Numbered from the stretch's first letter, positions 1 to 8,973 are shown. The stretch is DNA of 64,000 nt from Oleiagrimonas sp963747595 (GCA_963747595.1 CAVVFO010000002.1:558001-622000); one strand, 5' to 3'. Notes: a model not told the origin generated them from the letters alone. A program made the numbers and translations.

Positions 1-1
1 G

Positions 2-2146
2 CGCCTGATCGAAGAATATGCCATGAAGGACAGCACCGGCCAGGTACTGGTGCAGGCCCCGTCATCGGTCGCCAACTTTCTGCTCAACGAGAAGCGCGCC
101 AGCGTCGTCGAGATCGAGATGCGCCACAGCGTCCATGTGGTCGTGGTGGCGGATCCGCATCTGGAAACACCGCATCTGGAAATCCAGCGCATTCGCGAAG
201 CCGACATGGGCGAGCACAGCAAACCCAGCTACGAACGCCTGACCCCGGTGGCGGAAGAACCGCTGCGCAAAATGGGGCAGGATCTGGGCAGCAGCGAGCA
301 GCCGGCGGTGAGCCGGGTGGTTCCGTCCACACCGGCCCCACTGCGCGAGATTGCCGCGACCAGTCCGTCGCCTCAGCCGACGACACCTCCCGCGCCTTCC
401 AGTCCTCCTGCGACACGTAGCGACGGCGGTCTGATGTCGCGTCTGTTCGGCTGGTTGAACGGGCCATCACGCACGAATGACAGTGCGTCCGAGGACGACA
501 TCGCGCCCGCCCGTCGCCGCAAGCCGACGCAACCGGGCTCGCGCCGTCCTGCTGCTGCCGAGCAGAGCGATGGCGAGCGGCAGCAGCGACGTCGCAGCGG
601 CGGGTCACGTAGCCGCAGCGACAGCAGTGATGGCGGCAAGCGCCAGAGTTCGCGACAGAGTTCCGGCAGGAGCAACAAGCCGGACTCGGCAAGCAGATCA
701 CCACGCAAGTCCTCCAGTTCAGACGCCCCCAACAATGACCGCAAGCGCGAGGAATCGGGGAAGAAAGAGTCAGCCGACACCTCCTCCTCGCAAAAGACAA
801 AAACCGCGACGGAAGCAACCGCGGCCTCCGATCACGGCCGTACAAAAACCGGCTCGACACGCTCTGCCCAGCGCAACGAACCAGCTCGTGCCGGCACGCA
901 ATCGACAGGCACCGGAGCAGTCGAAGACAAGAAGGCCGACACGGCAAGTGTGTCGGAGCATCAGAAGGGCCACAAAGACCAGGATGAAAACGGCTCGTCC
1001 TCCTCCAGCAGCAGCGGCCAGCGGCGGCGGCGCGGTCGCCGCGGCGGCCGTCGTCGTCGCCGCAGCCAGGAAAACAAGGCGCAGACGCAGAACAACGATG
1101 CGTCCACGGACCAGGCTGCGTCCCCGCCACATGCGGACAAACGATCATCCGAGGATAAAAAGACGCAGACACCGTCCCCCAAGGCGGCTGCAGGCACGCG
1201 GGGCGACCGCGCCCCTACGAGCGACAATACGTCTTCCGGCAAGGCAGACCATGATGATGCTGCCAAACGGCCCGCGCCATCGGCAAAGAGCGAAGCAGCA
1301 TCACGTGACGCGGACGTCCAGCCTGGGGCCAGAAGCGGGCGCACCTCCGACGCTGCCTCCGTAGAGGCAGCGGGCGCTCACGCGGCGCCTGCCGTCTCCG
1401 GACACACCGCTGCAACGCCACCGTCCAAGGAGGGTGGGGATCTGAAGTCTGCCTCTCAGGCTCCGAAGCAGGCCCAGACACCGCAGGAAAACCAGCCGTC
1501 CTCCTCCGCCACGTCTTCCGGCAGCCCGGCGACGCGCTCGGATTCCGGCGCTTCAAATGCGCCACCGGCGACAACTCCGACATCGCCATCGCGCGCCGAC
1601 AGCCCCGGCGCTACGGTGCCCACGCCGGGCTCCACCGTTTCTTCTGCAAAGGAGGCATCCGCATCGCCGTCCTCGGAAGCGGAGCGGCCTACCGCCCCCG
1701 CCAGGGAGGAGACGACGGCACGCGAGCCCCGGTCCTCGTCACGTGCGGAAAGCACCCCTGCAAGCAAGACAGCCACGCCCGAGGCGACCTCCACCAAAAT
1801 CAGGGCGACGAGCTCCAGCGACGCGTCCACACCCTCGAAAGAGACAACGCCGGAGGCCGCACCCCGCAAGGCTCCTGCGCAGCCATCCGGAGAAAAATCC
1901 ACGGCACACGCCTCAGGATCGGACAAAGCCGGCAATGTGACACATTCCACGGCAGACGGCCCCGCGAAAGCCCACGCTGCCTCGGCACCGCGCATCCAGG
2001 ATCCGGATCACGTCGCCGTGAAGCCACCGCGTCCGCCGCAAGGAGACCTTGCGGGTTCGGGATCACCCGATACACGTGGGCGCGAAAACCAGAACCAGCG
2101 ACGGCCAACGACCGATCGTACGGACGGTGACGCGCCGGAACACTGA
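2..2146 (+). CDS. rne: Ribonuclease E, C-terminal part (5' end outside window)
   Basis: RNase E is the endoribonuclease and scaffold of the RNA degradosome. The reading frame is open from the window edge; the first visible residues (RLIEEYAMKDS) and the segment ending in ADPHLETPHLEIQRI match the end of the catalytic half, where the RHxVxVVxVxxPHxETPHxE pattern is typical. From about nucleotide 290 on the protein becomes a long low-complexity tail rich in Ser, Thr, Ala, Pro, Lys and Glu, as expected for the disordered scaffold half. One strongly basic patch (nt 1019-1066, RRRRGRRGG followed by more arginines) is a likely RNA-binding site. No helicase or enolase docking motif could be recognised by eye. 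The gene converges on truB and ends in a shared terminator. Confidence 0.93.
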   Translation, partial: RLIEEYAMKDSTGQVLVQAPSSVANFLLNEKRASVVEIEMRHSVHVVVVADPHLETPHLEIQRIREADMGEHSKPSYERLTPVAEEPLRKMGQDLGSSEQPAVSRVVPSTPAPLREIAATSPSPQPTTPPAPSSPPATRSDGGLMSRLFGWLNGPSRTNDSASEDDIAPARRRKPTQPGSRRPAAAEQSDGERQQRRRSGGSRSRSDSSDGGKRQSSRQSSGRSNKPDSASRSPRKSSSSDAPNNDRKREESGKKESADTSSSQKTKTATEATAASDHGRTKTGSTRSAQRNEPARAGTQSTGTGAVEDKKADTASVSEHQKGHKDQDENGSSSSSSSGQRRRRGRRGGRRRRRSQENKAQTQNNDASTDQAASPPHADKRSSEDKKTQTPSPKAAAGTRGDRAPTSDNTSSGKADHDDAAKRPAPSAKSEAASRDADVQPGARSGRTSDAASVEAAGAHAAPAVSGHTAATPPSKEGGDLKSASQAPKQAQTPQENQPSSSATSSGSPATRSDSGASNAPPATTPTSPSRADSPGATVPTPGSTVSSAKEASASPSSEAERPTAPAREETTAREPRSSSRAESTPASKTATPEATSTKIRATSSSDASTPSKETTPEAAPRKAPAQPSGEKSTAHASGSDKAGNVTHSTADGPAKAHAASAPRIQDPDHVAVKPPRPPQGDLAGSGSPDTRGRENQNQRRPTTDRTDGDAPEH

Positions 2147-2168
2147 ACGGTATTCAGCCTGTCCAAAC

Positions 2169-2200
2169 AAAAAAACCGACGTTTCGACGTCGGTTTTTTT
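2169..2200. terminator. Bidirectional rho-independent terminator, rne / truB
   Basis: Seven A residues, then a 7-bp GC-rich stem (ccgacgt pairing with acgtcgg) closed by a UUCG tetraloop, then seven T residues. The A and T tracts make it usable on both strands, which suits the convergent rne (+) and truB (-) genes on either side. Confidence 0.92.
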
Positions 2201-2219
2201 GTGGCTTGCAGCGCGTAGA

Positions 2220-3152
2220 TCAGCCGGACAGGCCGCACTGCGCCGAGGGCAAATTGAACCCGCGGCGTACCCGCAGGCGTCCATCCGCTGCGACATCGGT
2301 CAAGGCCAGAAGCTGACCATCCGCGGCATACGCGCGATGGACACCGGGCACCGCTCCTGCGCACACGACGCTCTGGCCGAAACCGAGTGCGCGGCTCTGC
2401 GCCACATCCAGACGCAACGCGGGCATGCGGGCAAGACCGGCATCCACCGGCAACAGACACGACGCCAGCGCCTCATCGCCCTGCCGGGCTCGCGCCTCCA
2501 GCTCGGCCATGGTCAACATCTCCGGGTGCGTGAACGGATCGACCCAGAGCCGGCGCAATCCGGTCAGGTGCGCGCCGCACCCCAGCTTGTCGCCCAGATC
2601 GCGCGCCAGCGCGCGAATGTAGGTCCCGGAACCACACGTCACGCGCAACCGCACATGCGTGCCATCAAGGGCCAGTATTTCAATCGCCTCGATATGCACG
2701 GCGCGCGACGGAAGATCAAGCTGCTCGCCGGCACGGGCACGTTTGTACATCGGCACGCCATCACGCTTGAGCGCTGAATAGATCGGCGGAACCTGCTCGA
2801 TGTGACCTGTAAATGCGTTCAGCGCTTCATCCACCGTCTGGCGATCCAGCGCAGGCACGGGGCGCTGCTCCAGCACCTCGCCCTCGGCATCATCCGTGGT
2901 GGTGGCCTGCCCCAGGCGACAATCGGCCTCATATGCCTTGCGCGACCCCAGAAGAAGACCGGCGATCTTCGTCGCCTCGCCGAAACACAACGGCAGGAGT
3001 CCCGTGGCCAGTGGATCCAGGCTGCCCGTGTGGCCGCCCTTGGCAGCACGAAACATGCGGCGCACGATCTGCAATGCCTTGTTGGAACTCACGCCCGCTG
3101 GCTTGTCCAGGAGGACGATTCCGTTCACTGTGCGATAGGTGATGCGAGCCAT
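2220..3152 (-). CDS. truB: tRNA pseudouridine(55) synthase TruB
   Basis: Converts U55 of tRNA T-loops to pseudouridine. The 310-residue length fits the family. The N-terminal GIVLLDKPAGVSSN segment and the catalytic motif HTGSLDPLATG (nucleophile Asp46) are intact, and a C-terminal PUA-like region follows from about residue 250. It is the last gene of the rimP-nusA-infB-rbfA-truB block. In many gammaproteobacteria rpsO and pnp follow; here truB instead faces rne across a terminator. Confidence 0.96.
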   Translation of the reverse strand: MARITYRTVNGIVLLDKPAGVSSNKALQIVRRMFRAAKGGHTGSLDPLATGLLPLCFGEATKIAGLLLGSRKAYEADCRLGQATTTDDAEGEVLEQRPVPALDRQTVDEALNAFTGHIEQVPPIYSALKRDGVPMYKRARAGEQLDLPSRAVHIEAIEILALDGTHVRLRVTCGSGTYIRALARDLGDKLGCGAHLTGLRRLWVDPFTHPEMLTMAELEARARQGDEALASCLLPVDAGLARMPALRLDVAQSRALGFGQSVVCAGAVPGVHRAYAADGQLLALTDVAADGRLRVRRGFNLPSAQCGLSG

Positions 3153-3226
3153 AGAGGGACAACAGCGCAGTGCAGGAGAAAGTCACGATGCGCGAATCAC
3201 GCCGCGACGTTGCGGCTGCGCCAGAT

Positions 3227-3592
3227 TCAGTCGTTCGCGTCTGTGTCGTCGTGCAGCCCCCGCAGCAGCGCTTCGATTCGCTCCCCGGTATCCACAGACG
3301 CATCGTAGCGAAAGCGCAGCTCCGGCACGCGCCGCAGCCGGACCCGGCTGGACAATGCCTTGCGCAAGACCGGGGCCAGAGTGTTCAGATCGCGTACCGC
3401 CTGCGTGGAAGCTGCCGGTTCCAGCGTGGTGATCCACACCGTGGCCACATCCAGTTCGCGCGTCACCTCCACGTCCGAGACGCTGGCCGACGGCAAAGCG
3501 TGATCACGCACGGCACCGTGCACGAGCTGGCCTACTTCGCGCCGCAGCTGCGAGGCGATACGGTCCGTGCGTTTGAAATCGCGTGAAGGCAT
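3227..3592 (-). CDS. rbfA: 30S ribosome-binding factor RbfA
   Basis: A small KH-fold protein that matures the 17S rRNA 5' end and the 30S subunit, important in cold adaptation. At 121 residues it has the usual size. The opening (RTDRIASQLRREVGQLV), the mid segment (VSDVEVTRELDVATVWI) and the closing RFRYDASVDTGERIEALL are family hallmarks. It lies between infB and truB as in E. coli. No clear Shine-Dalgarno sequence precedes the ATG, so it may be translated by coupling or reinitiation. Confidence 0.95.
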   Translation of the reverse strand: MPSRDFKRTDRIASQLRREVGQLVHGAVRDHALPSASVSDVEVTRELDVATVWITTLEPAASTQAVRDLNTLAPVLRKALSSRVRLRRVPELRFRYDASVDTGERIEALLRGLHDDTDAND

Positions 3593-3713
3593 GAGATACA
3601 GAAAGTGAAGAGAAGTGAAAAAACCAAGATGAAACGGATATTGCAGTTTGCTGCTGAACGCAGCGAAACCCGATCAGCAGCGCTGCGCCCTGCTATCTCC
3701 TGTCCGCCGCTCT

Positions 3714-6500
3714 CTAGAGCGTTCGCTCCACCTCGATGCGCTCGAAGCACTCGATCTGATCGCCCTTCTTGACGTCGTTGTACTGCTTGACGCCAATGCC
3801 GCATTCGGTCCCTTCCTTGACCTCCTGGACATCCTCCTTGTAGCGGCGCAGCGATTCCAGCTCGCCTTCGAAGATCACCGTGTTGTCGCGCAGCACACGG
3901 ATCGGCTTGCTGCGCTTGACGCTGCCCTCGACCACGATGGAACCGGCCACCGCGCCGAACTTGGAGCTGCGGAACACGTCGCGAACTTCGGCGGTGCCGA
4001 TGATCTCCTCGCGGATTTCCATGCCCAGCAAACCGCTGGCAGCCTGCGTGACCTGATCGATCACGTCGTAGATGATGGAGAAGTAGCGCAAATCCAGGCC
4101 GCTGGTATCGATCACCCTGCGCGCCGACGCATCGGCACGCACGTTGAAGCCGATGATCAGCGCCTTGGAGGCAGCTGCCAGAGTGGCATCGGACTCGGTG
4201 ATCCCGCCCACACCGCTGGAGACCACGTTGACGCTCACCAGATCGTTGCCGATCTGGCTCAACGATTCGCGCAGCGCCTCTGCAGATCCCTGGACGTCGG
4301 CCTTGATGAGGATATTGAGCGTCTGCTGCTCTTCCTGGCCCATCTTCGCCATGATGTCCTCAAGGCGGTTGGTCTTGCTCACCAGCCGCGTCTCGCGACG
4401 CTTGTGCTGACGCTCCTCGGCTACCTGACGGGCCAGCTTTTCATCGGCCACGGCGACGAAATCATCACCGGCATCGGGGACACCGGACAAGCCGAGCACC
4501 TGCACCGGAATCGACGGGCCGGCCGAATCGACCTGGACTCCGGTTTCGTCGATCAGCGCACGCATGCGCCCAAACTCGACGCCGCATACCACGAAGTCGC
4601 CCTTCTTCAGCGTGCCCTTCTGTACAAGAACCGTGGCCACGGGGCCGCGACCGCGGTCAAGGCTGGATTCGATGACCACGCCCGACGCCTGACCCTCGGT
4701 CGGCGCCCGCAATTCCATCAGTTCGGCCTGCAACGAGACGGCGTCCAGCAGATTGTCGATGCCGTCACCACTCTTGGCCGACACCGGCACGAACTGCACG
4801 TCGCCGCCCCAGTCTTCCGGCACCACTTCCTGCGCCACCAATCCCTGCTTGACGTTGTCGGGATTGGCGTCGTCCTTGTCCATCTTGTTGAGGGCCACGA
4901 TCAGCGGCACCTTGGCGGCGCGCGCATGCTTGATGGCCTCGATGGTCTGCGGCATGACGCCGTCATCGGCCGCCACGACCAGCACCACGATATCCGTGGA
5001 TTGTGCGCCGCGCGCGCGCATGGACGTAAACGCGGCATGGCCCGGCGTATCCAGGAACGTGATCACGCCCTTGTCGGTGGTCACGTGATACGCGCCGATA
5101 TGCTGCGTGATGCCACCGGCCTCGTCCGAAACCACCTTGGCCTTGCGGATATAGTCCAGCAGCGAGGTCTTGCCGTGGTCGACATGGCCCATGATGGTGA
5201 CCACCGGCGGCCGTGGCCGCTGTTCGCCCTCTTCCTGATTGGAGGCGGCCTGCTCCAGCAGCGCGGCCTCGGCGCCCTTGTCCTCTTCCTTGACCGGGTT
5301 ATGGCCAAGCTCCTCCACGACCAGGGTCGCGGTGTCGTGATCGATGACCTGGTTGATGGTGGTCATGACCCCCATCTTGAACAGCGCCTTGACCACCTCG
5401 GCACCCTTGACGGCCATTTTCTGCGCCAGTTCGGAGACCACATTGGCTTCGCCGACGGGGACGTCGCGGACCACCGGAGCGGTGGGACGCGAAAAGCCGT
5501 GCGGCGAGTTGGAGCCGCCGCGGGCCGGTGTAGCGCCACGGTTGCGACCACGCTTGCGGCTGCTGGAACGCCGTGCCCGGTCGGCTTCGCTCAGGTGCAA
5601 CTGGCCGCCTGTGCGGTGTTTGCCGCGCTCGTCCTGCTTGTCGCGCGCTTCGTCCTTGTCCTTGTCCTTGTCCCGGGATTTGCGCGCGGTCGGCCGCGAG
5701 GTATCGGCGACACGTTCGCGACGCGGCGGCCGATCCTCATGAATGCGAGGCATGACGGGAGTCGACCAGGCATCCTTGGGCTTGGCCGCCCCGGTTTCCG
5801 TGGACTCCGTTGTAGCAGCAGCATCAGCATCAGCGGCAGCCTCGACCTCGACCGGCCCCGCCTGATCATCGGACTCCGCCTCCGGCTGGGTCTCTTCTAC
5901 GGCCTCCGGCGGAGCCTCGGCAGCAGCCTTTGCTGCCGCCTCGCTTTCTGCCTGCAGACGAGCGGCCTCCTCGCGCTGTTCCTGCTCGGCCTTTTCGGCC
6001 GCCTCGCGATCCAGCTTCTGCTGCTCGCGACGTTGTGCCTGCTCGGCGAGTTCGCTTTCCTCGCGCGCGCGCTGCTCCTGCGATTCCCGCAGTTTGCGTT
6101 GGGCCTCTTCGCGCTCGGATTCGAGCTGCGTGTCATCGGACATTTCGCTGCGCTTGACGTATGTGCGCTTGCCGCGAACTTCCACATTCACGGTTTTGGA
6201 GGGAGCGCCACGCCCGCTGTTGCGGCCGCTCCCGGAGACTTTCAGTTCGCTCATCCTGCGCCGTCGCAGAGTGATCCGGCGCGGCGAATTCTCGTCGCTT
6301 TCGCTCTCCCCGCCTGCGGGAACCGGCTCTCCCTTGCCGTGCGTGCGGCGCAGAAACCCCAGCAGCTTGACCTTTTCGGTGCTGCTGATGGCCTGATCGG
6401 GTTCGGAGAACGGCATTCCGGCCTCGTCCAGCTGCGCCAGCAGCTTGTCCACCGGCATGTCCAGGACTTTGGCAAGTTGCTTGATAGTAACGTCCGACAT
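3714..6500 (-). CDS. infB: Translation initiation factor IF-2
   Basis: The GTPase that brings initiator fMet-tRNA to the 30S subunit. At 928 residues it is the long form. It has an N-terminal IF2N domain (1-50), a charged Glu/Ala/Arg/Lys linker (about 120-340), a second IF2N-like domain (about 350-400), and a G domain with GHVDHGKT (438-445), DTPGH (484-488), NKMD (538-541) and a SAKSGDG segment, followed by domains II-IV. The linker is typical in kind but long and repetitive, for example repeated KD and EA runs. It is placed directly downstream of nusA. An initiator tRNA gene heads the same block. Confidence 0.97.
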   Translation of the reverse strand: MSDVTIKQLAKVLDMPVDKLLAQLDEAGMPFSEPDQAISSTEKVKLLGFLRRTHGKGEPVPAGGESESDENSPRRITLRRRRMSELKVSGSGRNSGRGAPSKTVNVEVRGKRTYVKRSEMSDDTQLESEREEAQRKLRESQEQRAREESELAEQAQRREQQKLDREAAEKAEQEQREEAARLQAESEAAAKAAAEAPPEAVEETQPEAESDDQAGPVEVEAAADADAAATTESTETGAAKPKDAWSTPVMPRIHEDRPPRRERVADTSRPTARKSRDKDKDKDEARDKQDERGKHRTGGQLHLSEADRARRSSSRKRGRNRGATPARGGSNSPHGFSRPTAPVVRDVPVGEANVVSELAQKMAVKGAEVVKALFKMGVMTTINQVIDHDTATLVVEELGHNPVKEEDKGAEAALLEQAASNQEEGEQRPRPPVVTIMGHVDHGKTSLLDYIRKAKVVSDEAGGITQHIGAYHVTTDKGVITFLDTPGHAAFTSMRARGAQSTDIVVLVVAADDGVMPQTIEAIKHARAAKVPLIVALNKMDKDDANPDNVKQGLVAQEVVPEDWGGDVQFVPVSAKSGDGIDNLLDAVSLQAELMELRAPTEGQASGVVIESSLDRGRGPVATVLVQKGTLKKGDFVVCGVEFGRMRALIDETGVQVDSAGPSIPVQVLGLSGVPDAGDDFVAVADEKLARQVAEERQHKRRETRLVSKTNRLEDIMAKMGQEEQQTLNILIKADVQGSAEALRESLSQIGNDLVSVNVVSSGVGGITESDATLAAASKALIIGFNVRADASARRVIDTSGLDLRYFSIIYDVIDQVTQAASGLLGMEIREEIIGTAEVRDVFRSSKFGAVAGSIVVEGSVKRSKPIRVLRDNTVIFEGELESLRRYKEDVQEVKEGTECGIGVKQYNDVKKGDQIECFERIEVERTL

Positions 6501-6618
6501 TCTCTAGATTCTCCGCCTTTCCCATGCTCTACGTGTGAACACACCATGTGTGTCCCGCTCCCGTTGAAGAGGTTGCCCTCTCCGGCGCACCCTCGCGGGC
6601 GCCGCCTTCGGTACCGGG

Positions 6619-8124
6619 TCAGCCACCCTGTTCCAGTCGAGCGATCATCGGTGCACGCGCGGCCATGATCAATGCCGCGGCGCGTTCCTCGTCCATATTC
6701 TCGATATCGATCAAATCGTCGACAGCGAGATCCGCCAGGTCGTCCGCGGTAATGATCCCGCGTTCGGCCAGGATGTACGCCATGCTCTCGTCCATGCCTT
6801 CCAGCGCCAGCAGGTCATCGGCCGGCTTGTGCTCCTCGATGTCTTCCTCGGCGGCCAGCGCCTGTGTCAGCAGTGCATCGCGGGCACGGGCACGAAGCTC
6901 CTCGACGATGTCCTCGTCGAAGCCTTCCACCGCCAGCAGCTCGGCAGTCGGCACGTAGGCGATTTCCTCGATGCTGGAAAATCCTTCCTGCACCAGGATG
7001 TTGGCGATCTCCTGATCCACTTCCAGATGCTCCATGAACAGCTCCAGCGCGGCTTCCTGTTCGGCCTCGCTCTTGGCCTGCACCTGCTCGTGGGTCATCA
7101 CGTTGAGCTGCCAGCCGGTCAGCTTGCTGGCCAGCCGCACGTTCTGGCCACCGCGGCCGATGGCCTGGGACAGCTTGTCCTCGGCCACGGCGATGTCCAT
7201 GGAGTGCTTTTCCTCGTCCATGATGATGGACTGCACTTCCGCCGGCGCCATTGCGTTGATGACGAACTGGGCGAAATTCTCGTGCCACAGCACGATGTCG
7301 ATGCGTTCGCCGTTGAGCTCGTTGGAGACAGCCTGCACGCGCGAGCCGCGCATGCCGATGCAGGCACCGATGGGATCGGTGCGGCTGTCGTGGGCCAGCA
7401 CGGCGATCTTGGCGCGGTCACCCGCGTCGCGGGCGCAGCCCTTGATCTCCACCAGACCCTGGCCAACCTCGGGAACCTCGAGATTGAACAGCTCGATCAT
7501 GAATTCCGGCGCCGTGCGCGAAACGAACAGCTGCGGCCCGCGCACTTCCGAACGCACTTCGTACAGATAACCGCGCAGGCGGTCGCCAACGCGTACGGGT
7601 TCGCGCTGGATCGACTTGTCCCGCGGCACGAAGGCCTCGGCGTTGCTGCCCAGATCCAGGTAGATGTTGCCGCGCTCCACGCGCTTGACGATACCGGTGA
7701 TCAATTCGCCGACACGATCCTGGAACGCCTCCACGACCTGGGCACGCTCGGCCTCGCGCACGCGCTGCACGATCACCTGTTTGGCGGCCTGCGCGGCAAT
7801 GCGGCCAAATTCCGCGTTCTCGATCTGGGTCTCGATGAATTGTTCGACCTCGGCATCCTCGCGCTCGTCCAGCGCATCCATCAACCGAACCTGCCAATAC
7901 GGCGATTCCATCTCGCCGTCATCGGCAATGATTTCCCAGCGGCGGAAGGTCTCGTATTCGCCGGTATCGCGGTCGATGCTGACACGGATGTCCGCATCCT
8001 CGTCGGGATAGCGCTTCTTGGCCGCAGAGGCCAGCGCCGCTTCCATTGCTTCGAAAATGGTTTCCCGCGGCACGCCCTTCTCGTTCGAGACCGCATCCAC
8101 CACCAACAATAAATCTCTGCTCAT
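6619..8124 (-). CDS. nusA: Transcription termination/antitermination factor NusA
   Basis: Binds RNA polymerase and nascent RNA, controlling pausing, termination and antitermination. The protein has about 501 residues: an RNAP-binding N-terminal domain (1-125), an S1 domain (about 135-200, GIVKRVERGNIYLDLG), two KH domains (about 230-345, with GACIGMRGSRVQAV and QAIGRGGQNVRLAS) and two C-terminal acidic repeats. The repeats are found in gammaproteobacterial NusA and contact the alpha C-terminal domain. I chose the ATG at 8124, which has GGAG eight bases upstream, over an in-frame GTG three codons earlier. It lies between rimP and infB. Confidence 0.96.
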   Translation of the reverse strand: MSRDLLLVVDAVSNEKGVPRETIFEAMEAALASAAKKRYPDEDADIRVSIDRDTGEYETFRRWEIIADDGEMESPYWQVRLMDALDEREDAEVEQFIETQIENAEFGRIAAQAAKQVIVQRVREAERAQVVEAFQDRVGELITGIVKRVERGNIYLDLGSNAEAFVPRDKSIQREPVRVGDRLRGYLYEVRSEVRGPQLFVSRTAPEFMIELFNLEVPEVGQGLVEIKGCARDAGDRAKIAVLAHDSRTDPIGACIGMRGSRVQAVSNELNGERIDIVLWHENFAQFVINAMAPAEVQSIIMDEEKHSMDIAVAEDKLSQAIGRGGQNVRLASKLTGWQLNVMTHEQVQAKSEAEQEAALELFMEHLEVDQEIANILVQEGFSSIEEIAYVPTAELLAVEGFDEDIVEELRARARDALLTQALAAEEDIEEHKPADDLLALEGMDESMAYILAERGIITADDLADLAVDDLIDIENMDEERAAALIMAARAPMIARLEQGG

Positions 8125-8170
8125 CGCCGCCACTCCGCAGTGCTCAATGCACCTAAGCTCTCAACCCAAG

Positions 8171-8701
8171 TCAGGCCTTGTTGCTCTTCTTTCCACCCGG
8201 CTTCGGCGTCGGGGCGATCCCCAACGCGACCCAGTCCGGCACCAATCGCGCACTTTCCACAGCGTCATGCGTGAACTCGACAGCCGTGCGTTCGACCTCC
8301 AGCACAATCCGCTCGTCCTCGACACTGGTGATGATTCCCTTGAAGCGTCGCCGACCGTTCATCGGCGCCTTCAATGTCACCTTGGCCTCCTGCCCCACGA
8401 AACGCGCGAACTGCGCTGCCGTGAACAGCGGCCGGTCCACGCCCGGGGAGGACACTTCCAGAACATAGTGCCCGGGGATGGGGTCATCGACATCCAGCAG
8501 CGCCGACAGCTCACGGCTGGCTGCCTCGCAGTCATCGACACCGACTTCGCGCTCGCGGGGCGCCGCGTCCGTCTCCACCGTGTCGATGAATACGCGCAAT
8601 GTACTCTGCCCTTGAGCGGGCTGCCATTCCAGTCCCAGACACTCGAGGCCGAGATCGGCCAGTGCCAGGGTAAAACGATCTGCGAGTGCGCGTGTATCCA
8701 A
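8171..8701 (-). CDS. rimP: Ribosome maturation factor RimP (TTG start)
   Basis: Needed for 30S subunit assembly. The N-terminal domain carries the LGLECLGLEW strand, and the core has DDPIPGHYVLEVSSPGVDRPL, the family signature. It is 176 residues long with a Lys-rich tail. The only start that fits the family N-terminus is TTG at 8701, preceded by GACAGGTAGGCA. That TTG lies inside one of two copies of the 10-mer AGGCATTGGA spaced 15 nt apart. It is the first protein gene after the initiator tRNA and two terminators. Confidence 0.92.
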   Translation of the reverse strand: MDTRALADRFTLALADLGLECLGLEWQPAQGQSTLRVFIDTVETDAAPREREVGVDDCEAASRELSALLDVDDPIPGHYVLEVSSPGVDRPLFTAAQFARFVGQEAKVTLKAPMNGRRRFKGIITSVEDERIVLEVERTAVEFTHDAVESARLVPDWVALGIAPTPKPGGKKSNKA

Positions 8702-8742
8702 TGCCTACCTGTCCAATGCCTGACCGTCGATGGTCTGCAAAC

Positions 8743-8768
8743 AAAAAATGGGCGAAACGCCCATTTTT
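8743..8768 (-). terminator. Rho-independent terminator upstream of rimP
   Basis: On the minus strand the sequence reads as a GGGCG stem closed by TTT and CGCCC, extended by A/T pairs and ending in a run of six T. It is the second of two terminators between the initiator tRNA and rimP, so it may trim the tRNA transcript or limit read-through into rimP-nusA-infB. Confidence 0.85.
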
Positions 8769-8844
8769 CAAGCGTCTCCGTTGTATCCGATCGCGGTTAC
8801 GCGCAGCTCCCGAAAGGGCGCCGGCACGGCGCATCCTGCGCCCA

Positions 8845-8869
8845 ACAAAAAAGCCTCACAAGGAGGCTT
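8845..8869 (-). terminator. Rho-independent terminator after initiator tRNA
   Basis: On the minus strand: GCCTC stem, CTTGT loop, GAGGC, then six T. It lies 15 nt beyond the encoded CCA end of the tRNA, the expected place for the tRNA terminator. Confidence 0.87.
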
Positions 8870-8883
8870 CTTTGCCGTCAACC

Positions 8884-8960
8884 TGGTAGCGGGGGCAGGA
8901 TTCGAACCTGCGACCTTCGGGTTATGAGCCCGACGAGCTGCCAGACTGCTCCACCCCGCA
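8884..8960 (-). tRNA. metY: Initiator tRNA-fMet (CAU)
   Basis: A 77-nt cloverleaf with anticodon loop CTCATAA. It has the initiator hallmarks: three consecutive G:C pairs at the base of the anticodon stem (GGG/CCC) and an unpaired first acceptor position. The acceptor is T1 GCGGGG against CCCCGC T72, giving a U1-U72 mismatch in place of the E. coli C1-A72. CCA is encoded. It heads the rimP-nusA-infB block exactly as metY does in E. coli. Confidence 0.95.
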
Positions 8961-8973
8961 CCGGAGAAACGGA

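Noticed and set aside
84..1172. A 362-codon frame antisense to the rne tail.
   Set aside because: Cys/Arg/Ser-rich shadow of a low-complexity region; no ribosome site or family.
3648..6668. A 1006-codon open frame on the + strand, antisense to all of infB.
   Set aside because: Its translation is Leu/His/Arg-rich with no domain. infB on the other strand has every GTPase motif; long antisense frames are expected in GC-rich genes with strong third-position bias.
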